Positions 55,570 to 63,996 of a DNA stretch of 64,000 nucleotides are shown here, one piece after another. The notes beneath the pieces are model-generated. The model did no database searches, had not been told where the DNA came from, and saw only the letters and a list, made by a program, of their open reading frames with translations. How positions within the stretch are numbered: the first letter of the stretch is position 1; every line of letters begins with the position of its first letter. This stretch comes from Nocardia sp. CDC159. Lineage in GTDB: Bacteria; Actinomycetota; Actinomycetes; Mycobacteriales; Mycobacteriaceae. The DNA is taken from the NCBI RefSeq assembly GCF_023740735.1, contig NZ_JAMRXH010000001.1:124001-188000 (forward strand), written 5' to 3'. Position numbers and translations under genes: made by a program.

Positions 55570-55575
55570 TACGAT
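55570..55575 (+). promoter_or_regulatory. -10 hexamer TACGAT, leaderless start
   Basis: TACGAT ends seven bases before GTG 55583. Confidence 0.6.
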
Positions 55576-55582
55576 CGACCAC

Positions 55583-56371
55583 GTGCCAACCCAGAACGCG
55601 GGCGACCTACTTCGCCACTGGCGGGTCAACCGCCGCCTCAGCCAGCTCGAACTGGCCGGGCGCGCCGAAACCTCCGCCCGCCACCTCAGCTTCATCGAGA
55701 CCGGACGCGCCACACCCAGCCGCCAGATGATCCTGCATCTCGCCGAACACCTGGAAATCCCGCTGCGCGAACGCAATCGAGTGCTCCTCGCCGCCGGATA
55801 CGCACCCGTCTACGCCGAACCCGCCCTCGACACCCCGCAAATGGCTCCCGTGCGCACCGCCCTGAAACAGATCCTCGTCGGCCACGAACCCAACCCGGCG
55901 CTGGCTGTCGACATGAACTGGAACATGGTCGACGCCAACGCGGGCGTCGCCCTGTTCCTCGAGGGCATCCCCGACGAGTTGCTCGCACCGCCGGTCAACG
56001 CGCTGCGGCTGAGCCTGCACCCGCGAGGCATGGCCTCCCGCATCGCCAACCTCGCCGAATGGCGCGGCCACCTCTTCGAACGCCTGCAACGCCAGATCGA
56101 GATCTCCGGCTCGGCCGAACTCACCGCCCTGCACCGCGAACTGCTCGGCTACCCCGGCGGCGAGGAACCTCCCGGCCTGCCCGAACCCGAACAGGCCGTC
56201 GTCCCCCTGCGCCTGCGCCTGGGCGAGACCGAACTGGCCTTCATCAGCGCCATGACCGTCTTCGGCACCCCGATGAACGTCACCGTCGCCGAACTGGCCA
56301 TCGAATCGTTCTTCCCCGCAGACCCCGCCACCGCCGAATTCCTGCGCACCCGGGCACAATCGGAGCAATGA
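55583..56371 (+). CDS. XRE-family regulator, MmyB type
   Basis: A 262-residue regulator. The helix-turn-helix (about 7-65) has GDLLRHWRVNRRLSQLELA, then TSARHLSFIETGRATPS. The C-terminal MmyB-like domain (about 90-255) has NPALAVDMNWNMVDANAG and ends in a PAS-like ligand pocket that binds a fatty acid in some relatives. The stop overlaps the start of a fructosamine-kinase-like gene by four bases, so the two are co-expressed. Confidence 0.88.
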   Translation: MPTQNAGDLLRHWRVNRRLSQLELAGRAETSARHLSFIETGRATPSRQMILHLAEHLEIPLRERNRVLLAAGYAPVYAEPALDTPQMAPVRTALKQILVGHEPNPALAVDMNWNMVDANAGVALFLEGIPDELLAPPVNALRLSLHPRGMASRIANLAEWRGHLFERLQRQIEISGSAELTALHRELLGYPGGEEPPGLPEPEQAVVPLRLRLGETELAFISAMTVFGTPMNVTVAELAIESFFPADPATAEFLRTRAQSEQ

Positions 56372-57234
56372 GCGATCCGGCAACCCGGCTGCACACCCTG
56401 CTCGGCGTTCCTGTCGTGGCTGTCACCGACCTCGGTCACAGCCACGCCTGGACCCTGCGCCGCGCCCGGTTGGCCGACGGCCGCGACATCTTCGTCAAGG
56501 CCCTGGACCCGCACCGCCAGCCCGACGCGGGCCGCGCCCTGGCCGCGGAGGCGGCGAGCCTGCGCTGGCTGGGGGAGGGCGACACCGACGGCCTCATCCC
56601 GGAGGTACTCGCCGCCGACCCCGACACCCTCGTCCTGCCCTGGCTCCCCGAAACCGCCCCCGCCCCGCCCGCCGCCGAACGATTCGGCCGCGAACTGGCC
56701 GCCCTGCACTCCCGCACCCCCGACGCCTACGGCGCACCCTGGCCCGGCTTCATCGCCGCACTGCCACAGGACAATTCGCAGAGCACAGGGGAGTGGGGCA
56801 GCTGGTACGCCGAGCACCGCCTGGCACCCATGCTGCGGGCGGCGGCCCCAACCCTGGGGGAGGAGGGAGTGCACACGATCGAACGCGTCATCTTCACCAT
56901 CGACAACTTCGCAGGCCCATCGGAACCTCCCAGCCGCATTCACGGCGACCTCTGGTCCGGCAATATCCGCTGGACACCCGACGGCGCCCGGCTCATCGAC
57001 CCGGCCGCCCACGGCGGCCACCGCGAAACAGATCTGGCCATGCTCGCCCTGTTCGGCGCGCCCCACCTCGACCGCATCCTGGCCGCCTACCAGGAGAGCG
57101 CTCCGCTGGAAGCTGGCTGGCGGCAACGCGTTCCGCTACATCAGCTCTATCCGCTACTGGTGCACGTGGCGCTGTTCGGGGGAGCGTACCGAGCGGGGAC
57201 CCTCGACGCCGCACGGGCGATTTTGGCCGGGTAG
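56368..57234 (+). CDS. Fructosamine-3-kinase-family protein
   Basis: A 288-residue protein-kinase-like fold. Lys in DGRDIFVKAL binds ATP, RIHGDLWSGNIRW is the catalytic loop with Asp, and LIDPAAHGGHRETDLAML holds the metal-binding Asp. Relatives phosphorylate ketosamines on glycated proteins or sugars so that they break down. The ATG overlaps the XRE stop (ATGA). Control by an XRE/MmyB protein is suggested by the operon. Confidence 0.87.
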   Translation: MSDPATRLHTLLGVPVVAVTDLGHSHAWTLRRARLADGRDIFVKALDPHRQPDAGRALAAEAASLRWLGEGDTDGLIPEVLAADPDTLVLPWLPETAPAPPAAERFGRELAALHSRTPDAYGAPWPGFIAALPQDNSQSTGEWGSWYAEHRLAPMLRAAAPTLGEEGVHTIERVIFTIDNFAGPSEPPSRIHGDLWSGNIRWTPDGARLIDPAAHGGHRETDLAMLALFGAPHLDRILAAYQESAPLEAGWRQRVPLHQLYPLLVHVALFGGAYRAGTLDAARAILAG

Positions 57235-57430
57235 ACACCATGCCGATCGCTCCTGTCGGCCAGGTCAGGCACATTAAAAAATACCTTAATATAGATATGC
57301 GCATCTAACTATGTAATCCCTCCATGTCACAACGTCCAGATCCAGCCGAGGCACTTTTCGAACAAGCCCAGACGAAGGGAGGGGCAGTCGCGTCCCAACC
57401 CAGCCGTTGGGTCTGTCGCGCTTCTGCCGG

Positions 57431-58690
57431 TCAGGGCTTTTCAGCTGGCTGGGATCGATTGATTCGGCGCAGTGCGTACACCAGAGCGCCGAGTGCTATC
57501 AGGGCGGTGCCGGACAGCACCGAGGTCGGGGGCAGGGTGAACGCCAGGGCGAGGCAGCCGATCAGGCCGAGGAGGGGGATCACCCGCGGCGGTCGGTTGT
57601 CTGTCGGCGCGAGGGTCCAGGCGGCCGCATTGGCGACGGCGTAATAGATGAGCACGCCGAATGAGGAGAAGCCGATCGCCGCGCGCAGATCGGTTGTGGC
57701 GGCGGCTATCGCGACGATCGCGCCCACAGCCACCTCGGCGCGGTGCGGGACGGCGAAGCGGGGGTGTACCGCCGCGAGGCGGATGGGCAGGTGCCGATCC
57801 CTGGCCATGGCCAGGACGGTGCGCGAGACGCCGAGGATGAGCGCCAGCAGTGAGCCCGCGGCCGCCACGGCGGCCCCGATCCGTACGACCGGGCTCATCC
57901 ACTCGTGTCCGGCCGCGCGGACCAGGTCCGACAGTGGAGTGGCCGTCGCGCCGAGCCGCGATGGTCCCAGAACCAGCAGGGCGGCGACGGCGACCGCGGC
58001 ATAGACGGCCAGGGTGATGCCCAGGGCCGCGGAGATCGCGCGGGGAATGGTGCGTTCGGGGTCGCGGACCTCTTCGCCGAGGGTGGCGATGCGGGCGTAT
58101 CCAGCGAATGCGAAGAACAGCAATCCCGCCGCCTGCAGCACCCCGGCCGCGGTGCTGGCGCCGCCGAATTCCAACCGGGCCGGATCCGCTCGGCCGCTGG
58201 TGAGCGATGTCGCGACCACCGCTGCGAGAATCGACAGCACTATAGCGACGATCATTCTGGTCAGCCACGCGGACTTCTGGATTCCGGTGTAGTTCACCGC
58301 GGTGAGGCCCACCACCGCCGCCACGGCCACGGCATGCATGTGGCTCGGCCAGACGTATGCGCCGACCGTCAGTGCCATCGCGGCACACGATGCGCTCTTG
58401 CCGACGACGAAACTCCAGCCCGCGAGGTAGCCCCAGAATTCGCCGAGTCGCTCGCGGCCGTAGACGTAGGTACCGCCGGAGGTGGGATAGCGCGCCGCCA
58501 GCCGGGCCGACGAGGTCGCGTTGCAGTATGCGACGAGGCCCGCCACCGCGAGGCCGATCAGCAGTCCCGGCCCGGCCGCGCGGGCGGCCGGACCGAGTGC
58601 GGCGAATATCCCGGCGCCGATCATCGCGCCGAGACCGACCACGACCGCATCGCCGAGGCCGAGACTGCGAGCGAGCCCACCGCCTGTCAC
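57431..58690 (-). CDS. APC-superfamily amino-acid permease
   Basis: A 419-residue, twelve-span permease. The first span VVVGLGAMIGAGIFAALGPA holds the substrate-binding GAGIF motif. YPTSGGTYVYGRERLGEFWG and AFAGYARIATLGEEVRDPER are typical of cationic or neutral amino-acid carriers. GTG 58690 was chosen because GAGGAG lies seven bases upstream; a GTG at 58705 overlaps that site. It ends in a Lys/Pro tail and follows the monooxygenase gene, probably in one transcript. Confidence 0.85.
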   Translation of the reverse strand: MTGGGLARSLGLGDAVVVGLGAMIGAGIFAALGPAARAAGPGLLIGLAVAGLVAYCNATSSARLAARYPTSGGTYVYGRERLGEFWGYLAGWSFVVGKSASCAAMALTVGAYVWPSHMHAVAVAAVVGLTAVNYTGIQKSAWLTRMIVAIVLSILAAVVATSLTSGRADPARLEFGGASTAAGVLQAAGLLFFAFAGYARIATLGEEVRDPERTIPRAISAALGITLAVYAAVAVAALLVLGPSRLGATATPLSDLVRAAGHEWMSPVVRIGAAVAAAGSLLALILGVSRTVLAMARDRHLPIRLAAVHPRFAVPHRAEVAVGAIVAIAAATTDLRAAIGFSSFGVLIYYAVANAAAWTLAPTDNRPPRVIPLLGLIGCLALAFTLPPTSVLSGTALIALGALVYALRRINRSQPAEKP

Positions 58691-58714
58691 CGCATTGCTC
58701 CTCACCGCCGACCG

Positions 58715-59941
58715 CTATCGGTGACCGTATCGGATGACCGGCGTGACGGGCTCGTCGAAGTCGATGTGGTGGCCCTGCAGCCACATCATCGATGTGCCGC
58801 CGTCTTTGGCCAGCCTGCCGAACACGATGGGTAACATCAGGTCTCGGACGATGCGGCCGATGGGTCCGGCGGCCTTGGAGTTGGAGGAGCGGTGGCCGTG
58901 GGCGACGATCTTCTGCACGCGGTCGCGGCGTAGGGCTTCGAAGGTCGTGAATGCCGTTGCGGGGGAGGGGCAGTCGCGCAGGCATTTGGCGAGGATGACC
59001 GCGTCCTCGAGAGCCATCGAGGCGCCCTGGCCCGCGGCGGGGGAGGTGGCGTGGGCGGCGTCGCCGATGATGATCATGTTGGTGCCGTTGTGCCAGCGCC
59101 GGACGACGGGCAGGTCGTAGGTCGCCCAGCCGAGGAGCGGGCCGGGGGCGGCATCGATGATGTCGTGGGCGGGGCCGACATCCGCGGCCATCAACTCGTG
59201 CAGCCAGGTGCGCCAGTTGGCGTCGGACATGCTCGACAGGACGCCGCGTTCGGGCTCGCGGGCCATGGGCGGGTTGGCGAACCAGACCGTGCCACCGTCG
59301 GGGGTGTTGGTCCATGCGAAGAAGCAGCGAGTGCCGAATTGCATTCGGAACTCCCGCTCGGGCGCGTCGACTCGGAAGTCCGGAATGTAGCCGCCGGTGT
59401 TGAGGACCGGCACGTAGCGCGGCGCTGTCGCCTGCGGATCGATCAGGGTGCGGACCCGGGAGTGGATGCCGTCGCAGCCGATGAGCAGGTCGCCGGTGGC
59501 GGTGGTGCCGTCGGCGAAGCGAGCCTGGACGCGGCCGTCGGCGGTCGTGGTGGCATCCACGAGTGTCTTGTCGTAGGCGACCCGCGCGCCGCGCTGCCGG
59601 GCGAGTTCGCCGAGGGCGCCGTACAGATCGGCGCGGGCCATCATCAGCGATTGCCGCCCGTCGGGGCGGGCGGCGGCCATGGGGATGCGACCGAGGTTCT
59701 TGCCCTTGCCGTTGAGGAAGGCCAGGGTGTCGACCTCGAAGCCCAGCTTCTCGACCGGCCCGGCGGCATCGATGGCGTCCAATGCGTCCAAGCCGTTGGC
59801 CTGGAAGTTCAGCCAGGAGCCGCGCTGGTCGGCGCCGGCGGGATCGCGTTCGTAGATGCTGGACTCGATGCCGACCCGCTGCAAGGCCATGGCCAGGACC
59901 GGACCGGCGACGCCGCCCCCGATGATCAATGCGTGGGACAC
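58715..59941 (-). CDS. FAD-dependent aromatic monooxygenase (PHBH/UbiH-like)
   Basis: A 408-residue flavoprotein hydroxylase. FAD motifs: HALIIGGGVAGPVLAMAL at the N-terminus, the DG motif in LIGCDGIHSRVR, and IIIGDAAHATSPAAGQGAS. No separate NADPH domain is needed. Such enzymes hydroxylate phenols, polyketides or tetracycline-like drugs. GTG 59941 follows AGGAG. It is divergent from a MarR gene across an inverted repeat, its likely control site. Confidence 0.88.
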   Translation of the reverse strand: MSHALIIGGGVAGPVLAMALQRVGIESSIYERDPAGADQRGSWLNFQANGLDALDAIDAAGPVEKLGFEVDTLAFLNGKGKNLGRIPMAAARPDGRQSLMMARADLYGALGELARQRGARVAYDKTLVDATTTADGRVQARFADGTTATGDLLIGCDGIHSRVRTLIDPQATAPRYVPVLNTGGYIPDFRVDAPEREFRMQFGTRCFFAWTNTPDGGTVWFANPPMAREPERGVLSSMSDANWRTWLHELMAADVGPAHDIIDAAPGPLLGWATYDLPVVRRWHNGTNMIIIGDAAHATSPAAGQGASMALEDAVILAKCLRDCPSPATAFTTFEALRRDRVQKIVAHGHRSSNSKAAGPIGRIVRDLMLPIVFGRLAKDGGTSMMWLQGHHIDFDEPVTPVIRYGHR

Positions 59942-59994
59942 GAAGAACTCCTGAATCGCTGGAACGACCAGCTACTACAAAGCTCGCTGGTCAT

Positions 59995-60015
59995 GTAGCT
60001 TGATTACCAAGCTAC
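59995..60015. promoter_or_regulatory. MarR operator GTAGCTTG-N5-CAAGCTAC
   Basis: A perfect 8-bp inverted repeat lies between the divergent monooxygenase and MarR starts; a partial copy (AGCTACTACAAAGCT) is at 59969. Confidence 0.7.
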
Positions 60016-60041
60016 TCGAGTATGAAAGGAAATTCGCTCGA

Positions 60042-60530
60042 ATGTCAAGCGATTCTGTTCCGGTCGCCGCCGCGGTGGGGGAGGCTGTGGCCAGGTACCA
60101 GGCGGCGGTCGACGATTTCGACCGGGAGGTGGCCCGGCTACTGCGGGTCAACGAGACCGATCTGCGCTGTCTGGAGATCCTGATCCGCGACGTACCGGAG
60201 GAGGCCACGCCGCGGCTGCTGGCCGATCGGCTGGGTCTGACCACGGGCAGCGTGACCACCATGCTCGATCGGCTCGGGAAGCTCGGCTACATCACCCGCT
60301 CACCGCATCCGACCGATCGGCGGCGGCTGATCGTGCGCGCCACCGAGGCCGCCGCCGCGGATGTCTTCGCGCTGATCGGCCCGCTGGTGGAGGAGGGGCA
60401 GCGCGAGCTGCTGACCCGCTACAGCCGCGGCGAGGTGGAGGTGATCGTCGACTTCCTCACCCGCGCCGGTGACTTGCAGTTGGCGCATGTGCGCAGGCTG
60501 CGCGATTTGGAGCGACCCGCGCGCGGCTGA
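60042..60530 (+). CDS. MarR-family repressor
   Basis: A 162-residue winged-helix regulator: NETDLRCLEILIRDVPEEAT, then LADRLGLTTGSVTTMLDRL as the recognition part and RSPHPTDRRRLIV as the wing. MarR proteins respond to phenolic compounds, matching a divergent aromatic hydroxylase. AAAGGA precedes ATG 60042; an upstream in-frame ATG at 60000 would overlap the operator and is less likely. Confidence 0.9.
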   Translation: MSSDSVPVAAAVGEAVARYQAAVDDFDREVARLLRVNETDLRCLEILIRDVPEEATPRLLADRLGLTTGSVTTMLDRLGKLGYITRSPHPTDRRRLIVRATEAAAADVFALIGPLVEEGQRELLTRYSRGEVEVIVDFLTRAGDLQLAHVRRLRDLERPARG

Positions 60531-60548
60531 GCCCCGGGCTGGGTCGGC

Positions 60549-60554
60549 TACCCT
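60549..60554 (+). promoter_or_regulatory. -10 hexamer TACCCT, leaderless start
   Basis: TACCCT ends seven bases before ATG 60562. Confidence 0.6.
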
Positions 60555-60561
60555 CGTGCCA

Positions 60562-60948
60562 ATGCAGTTGCAGCGGATTCACCACGCGGCGATCATCGCC
60601 TCGGACTACGCCGCCTCCAAGGCGTTCTATACCGAGGTGCTCGGATTGCGCGTGGTCGCGGAAAACTATCGGGCGGAACGGGATTCCTACAAGCTGGACC
60701 TGGCGTTGGCGGACGGTTCGCAGCTCGAGCTGTTCTCGTTCCCCGCTCCACCGGCGCGGCCGTCCCGGCCGGAGGCGTGCGGGCTGCGGCACCTGGCATT
60801 CGTGGTGGCCGATGTGGCCGCGGCGCTGGCCGAACTGCGGGGGAGGGGAGTGCGAACCGAGGAGGTCCGAGTCGACGAATACACCGGCAAGCGGTTCGGC
60901 TTCTTCTTCGATCCGGACGATCTGCCGCTCGAGCTGTACGAATCGTGA
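60562..60948 (+). CDS. VOC-family protein, YaeR/GloA2-like
   Basis: A 128-residue glyoxalase-fold protein: RIHHAAIIASDYAASKAFYT, GLRHLAFVVADVAAAL and a FGFFFDPDDLPLELYES end, with His and Glu metal ligands in the expected places. Close relatives (YaeR, SMU1112c) have no settled function. It starts at 60562 after TACCCT. Confidence 0.88.
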   Translation: MQLQRIHHAAIIASDYAASKAFYTEVLGLRVVAENYRAERDSYKLDLALADGSQLELFSFPAPPARPSRPEACGLRHLAFVVADVAAALAELRGRGVRTEEVRVDEYTGKRFGFFFDPDDLPLELYES

Positions 60949-60982
60949 GCGCGAGTTGAGTCAGTAAGAAATGGGGATGTGC

Positions 60983-61000
60983 GTATTCATGCATGAATAC
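60983..61000. repeat. Perfect 18-bp AT-rich palindrome
   Basis: GTATTCATGCATGAATAC reads the same on both strands, centred on ATGCAT. It stands out from the GC-rich surroundings, in the 174-base gap between the VOC and cyclophilin genes. Confidence 0.7.
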
Positions 61001-61029
61001 TCCAAGAGACCCGCGTGTCGTCTCACCTC

Positions 61030-61099
61030 TCCTGCGAACCTCTGGACTCGAACCGCTCACCTCCAGCCCTGAGCGGGGAAGGGCCGTGTGGCCGCAGGA
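61030..61099 (+). other. Branched RNA-like structure upstream of the cyclophilin gene
   Basis: TCCTGCG (61030-61036) pairs with CGCAGGA (61093-61099). Inside are CCGCTCA/TGAGCGG (61053-61059 with 61070-61076) and GGCC-GTGT-GGCC (61082-61093, sharing one base with the closing stem). The length of 70 and the GACTCGAACC string recall a tRNA on the minus strand, but no proper T-stem or anticodon arm forms. Confidence 0.4.
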
Positions 61100-61110
61100 T
61101 TTGGGCCACC

Positions 61111-61116
61111 TACGAT
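61111..61116 (+). promoter_or_regulatory. -10 hexamer TACGAT, leaderless start
   Basis: TACGAT ends six bases before ATG 61123. Confidence 0.6.
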
Positions 61117-61122
61117 GGCCGA

Positions 61123-61614
61123 ATGACCAAAGTGCTGTTGAACACGTCAGCGGGGGACATCACCCTGGAGCTGGACGAGGCGAAGGCGCCGAAGACCGTG
61201 GCGAACTTCGTCGACTATGTGAAGTCGGGCCACTACGCGGGCACGATCTTCCATCGGGTCATTCCGAATTTCATGGTGCAGGGCGGCGGGCTGACCGCCG
61301 AGATGCAGCAGAAGCCGGCGCCGAATCGGGTGGAGAACGAGGCGAACAACGGTCTGCGCAACGACAAGTACACGGTGGCGATGGCCCGCACGTCGGATCC
61401 GCATTCGGCGAGCGCGCAGTTCTTCATCAATACCGCCGACAACGGTTTCCTGAACTACCCGGGCCAGGATGGCTGGGGCTATGCGGTGTTCGGCCGGGTC
61501 GTCGAGGGCACCGATGTGGTCGATGCCATCGAGGGCGTGCCCACGGGTTCGCGGGCGGGACATCAGGATGTGCCCAAGGAGCCGATCACGATCGTGTCGG
61601 CTCAGCTGGTCTGA
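61123..61614 (+). CDS. Cyclophilin-type peptidyl-prolyl isomerase
   Basis: A 163-residue cytosolic cyclophilin, the length of PpiB. The active-site Arg and Phe are in FHRVIPNFMVQGG, and QFFINTADN and VFGRVVEGTDVVD follow. It speeds cis-trans isomerisation at proline in folding proteins. The start at 61123 follows TACGAT. Its stop is three bases from that of the convergent phosphoribosyltransferase gene. Confidence 0.94.
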   Translation: MTKVLLNTSAGDITLELDEAKAPKTVANFVDYVKSGHYAGTIFHRVIPNFMVQGGGLTAEMQQKPAPNRVENEANNGLRNDKYTVAMARTSDPHSASAQFFINTADNGFLNYPGQDGWGYAVFGRVVEGTDVVDAIEGVPTGSRAGHQDVPKEPITIVSAQLV

Positions 61615-61617
61615 TCG

Positions 61618-62112
61618 CTACGCTTCCAGGACGCGCGGCTGTCGCCGGGTGACCGGCGGCAGCACCGACCAGGGGAAGTTGATCCAGCGATCGGTGTGCT
61701 TCCACACGTATTCGCAGTCGACCTCGCTGCGCGGCTTCTGGTAGACGACCGCGCAGCGGACCTCGGCGACCTTGTCGGCGCAGAAGTCGCGCACAAGTTT
61801 GAGGGTGGCGCCGGTGTCAGCGACGTCGTCGGCGACCAGCACCCGCGCCCCGGCGAGGTCGACGGCCGAGGGTACGGGCGGCAGCATGACCGGCATGTCG
61901 AGGCGCTGGTCCACGCCGGTGTAGAACTCCACGTTCATCACGTGCAGGTTCTTCACGTCGAGGGCGTAGCCGAGCGCGCCCGCGACGAACAGTCCGCCCC
62001 GGGCGATGGACAGGATGAGGTCGGGCTCGAATCCGTCCGCGGCGACCTGTTCGGCCAATTGCCTACTCGCCGTGCCGAACAGCTCCCAGGTGAGTTCCTC
62101 GCGTTGCGACAT
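61618..62112 (-). CDS. Phosphoribosyltransferase (Gpt/xanthine type)
   Basis: A 164-residue type I PRTase. PRPP-binding motif VLVADDVADTGATLKLV, the loop LILSIARGGLFVAG, and YVWKHTDRWINFPW in the base-binding hood match the xanthine/hypoxanthine-type enzymes (Gpt-like). It salvages a purine base to its nucleotide; the exact base is not certain. GGAAGGAACGAG precedes ATG 62112. Confidence 0.88.
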   Translation of the reverse strand: MSQREELTWELFGTASRQLAEQVAADGFEPDLILSIARGGLFVAGALGYALDVKNLHVMNVEFYTGVDQRLDMPVMLPPVPSAVDLAGARVLVADDVADTGATLKLVRDFCADKVAEVRCAVVYQKPRSEVDCEYVWKHTDRWINFPWSVLPPVTRRQPRVLEA

Positions 62113-62288
62113 CTCGTTCCTTCCCTCCGCGTGCTCGGGGAAGAGTAGCCGACGCCGCGCCCGGGCTTGCCGGGCCGTCCCGCGAGTGAGCTCACTCACC
62201 CTTCCCGTGACAGGCGTCCGCTACCATGTGAAGATTGACGTACCGAGTGGTTCTTCAATGAGGGGTGAGCAGAGAGGCGGCGGTTTCG

Positions 62289-62822
62289 ATGGATCAGGCA
62301 GCGTTCGCCAACTACATCGCGCTGTACAACACGGCCGACTATCGCCGAGTGGTCGACACCTACTACGCCGAGGACGTGAGCGTGGTCGTGTTCGGGTGGA
62401 CCGTGGCGCGCGGTGCGCAGGCGGTGCGGGATTGGTTGATCGGCGCCCGCCGAGCGGTCTCGGAGACGCTGCTGGTGCAGGAGACCGAGTTCGACGAGTT
62501 CGGCCTGCGGGTGTGGGCGCGGGCATGTCAGATCCTGGTAGCCCGCAGCGATATCGACCTGGCCGAGCCCGGGCAGCCGCTGGTGGACAAGGTTCATATC
62601 GTTCCGGTGTCCCTGCAGTTTCTGCTGCGCGGCGACAGGATCGCCCGAATTCTGGTCGAGGAGGGCCCGGGCACCGCACAGGTGCTGCGGCCCGAGCGTC
62701 GTTCGCATGTCACCGGGTACCGCCGCGGCCAGAGTGTGGCCGTGCCGGTGGACGAGGTCGTCGGGGCCGCGATGGCGGAGTCGATTTCCGCGCGCGAGTC
62801 CGAGCCTCGGCCGGGGTGGTGA
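62289..62822 (+). CDS. SnoaL-like (NTF2-fold) protein
   Basis: A 177-residue protein. An N-terminal helix (FANYIALYNTADYRRVVDTY) leads into NTF2-type strands (DVSVVVFGWTVARG, VWARACQILVA, VSLQFLLRGDRIARIL). A polar tail of 40 residues follows. Function unknown. ATG 62289 or GTG 62265 may be the start; the ATG gives the expected helix at the N-terminus. A TACCAT box lies at 62222. Confidence 0.72.
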   Translation: MDQAAFANYIALYNTADYRRVVDTYYAEDVSVVVFGWTVARGAQAVRDWLIGARRAVSETLLVQETEFDEFGLRVWARACQILVARSDIDLAEPGQPLVDKVHIVPVSLQFLLRGDRIARILVEEGPGTAQVLRPERRSHVTGYRRGQSVAVPVDEVVGAAMAESISARESEPRPGW

Positions 62823-62890
62823 CTCGATCGCGGCGGTGGGCGGTGTCGGCAGTCCACTGACCGCCGCACACGAAGGGGTGCGGCCGTTTT

Positions 62891-62924
62891 CGGGTTCCGG
62901 GCCGCGTCGGCGGCCCGGAACCCG
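62891..62924. terminator. Bidirectional terminator hairpin
   Basis: A perfect 14-bp stem CGGGTTCCGGGCCG with a six-base loop sits between the convergent SnoaL and YdjM genes. Confidence 0.85.
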
Positions 62925-62928
62925 GCGA

Positions 62929-63639
62929 TCAGGGTTGGTGGGTGATGGTGTACCAGAGCACGGCGAGGGTGCCGAGCACGAACAGCGGCGAGAGCACCCA
63001 GACCTCGAATTTGTTGCCGGTGCGGTCGATGATCGGCACGGCCGTGCGGATCTTCAGCGGCCAGAACAGTCGGCAGCCGCGGTCGGTCAGGCAGTCGCCG
63101 ATCAGATGCGCCAGTGAGCCCAGGCCGACGCAGAACGGGAGCCAGGAGGGTTTGTCGGAGATCCAGTAGTCCATGGCGAAGGTGCCCGCGACGGCGAGCA
63201 CGGTGATGGTGAAGTAGGAGCGCGGCCCGGTGCCGGGCGGGCACAGGTTGAGGGCGCGAATGGCCAAGGCGAGCAGGAAGAATACGAGTCCGAGGGTGAA
63301 CCAGCGGCCGATCCAGTGTTCCCCGGCCCAGGTGCCGTAGGAGACGGCGGCGACGAAGGCGAGTGAGTGGGTGGCGTGGCGGTGGCCGCCGGTGACCGCG
63401 GCGATGAGTTTGCAGGCGACGTGCGAGATCGGGCCCAGTACATGCGAAATGGTGCCGTTGGGGTGATCGGCGTCGGGCAGCAGCGCGGCCCCGGCGGTCA
63501 GGAAGGTTCCCATCAGCAGATCGACGGTGCCCAGCCGCCCGGGCTGCAGCGCCGGGAAGGTGAGTACCGAAAGTGGTAGCGCGGCAGCGGCTCCCGCCCA
63601 GGCCAGCGCCCCACTGGTCGCATGTGAATGTCCTAGCAC
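62929..63639 (-). CDS. YdjM-like membrane-bound metal-dependent hydrolase (DUF457)
   Basis: A 236-residue membrane protein with six or so spans and the histidine pattern of the family: HSHATSG at 4-10, LLPDADHPNG near 54, GGHRHATHS near 84 and HLIGDCLTDRG near 180. E. coli YdjM is a LexA-controlled inner-membrane protein with predicted hydrolase activity. GTG 63639 follows TACTCT by seven bases. Confidence 0.87.
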   Translation of the reverse strand: MLGHSHATSGALAWAGAAAALPLSVLTFPALQPGRLGTVDLLMGTFLTAGAALLPDADHPNGTISHVLGPISHVACKLIAAVTGGHRHATHSLAFVAAVSYGTWAGEHWIGRWFTLGLVFFLLALAIRALNLCPPGTGPRSYFTITVLAVAGTFAMDYWISDKPSWLPFCVGLGSLAHLIGDCLTDRGCRLFWPLKIRTAVPIIDRTGNKFEVWVLSPLFVLGTLAVLWYTITHQP

Positions 63640-63646
63640 CAGCTCG

Positions 63647-63652
63647 AGAGTA
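63647..63652 (-). promoter_or_regulatory. -10 hexamer TACTCT, leaderless start
   Basis: On the minus strand TACTCT ends seven bases before GTG 63639. Confidence 0.55.
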
Positions 63653-63684
63653 GACGATCTTGATCGTATGACCGTCTCGGTGTC

Positions 63685-63996
63685 TCAGTCGGCGCCGACG
63701 ATGCGGTTCAGCGCGGCGAGGTCGGCCTCGAGGGCGTAGAAGGTGCGCAGGGCCACCACGAACCCGAAAAGCCCTCCGACACACAGGGCCACGATCGAGC
63801 CGATCACGGTCTGCTGCTGGGCCGGTTCGAGGAAGATCAGCCCGGTGGGCACGCCGATCAGCGGAACCGATGCCGCCACACCGAGATACACGCGGGTGCG
63901 GCGCACCAACCGGCGCAGCCGCTCGGCGTCGGCGGGCACGGTGTGCCCGGCGGCCACCAAACCCGGGTAGTACCAGCGCAATCCGAAGAAGGTCAC
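63685..63996 (-). CDS. Two-span membrane protein, possibly 5'-truncated
   Basis: A 103-residue protein with spans at about 35-55 (YLGVAASVPLIGVPTGLIFL) and 63-83 (VIGSIVALCVGGLFGFVVAL) and an acidic end. The GTG at 63996 is four bases from the window edge, so its ribosome site or a longer N-terminus cannot be seen. I recognise no family. Confidence 0.6.
   Translation of the reverse strand: MTFFGLRWYYPGLVAAGHTVPADAERLRRLVRRTRVYLGVAASVPLIGVPTGLIFLEPAQQQTVIGSIVALCVGGLFGFVVALRTFYALEADLAALNRIVGAD

Noticed and set aside
61023..61100. Possible tRNA on the minus strand (GGTTCGAGTCC with a 7-bp acceptor-like stem)
   Set aside because: The T-stem has only two pairs, the anticodon loop would be ten bases, and four extra bases sit before the acceptor; kept only as an unassigned structure.
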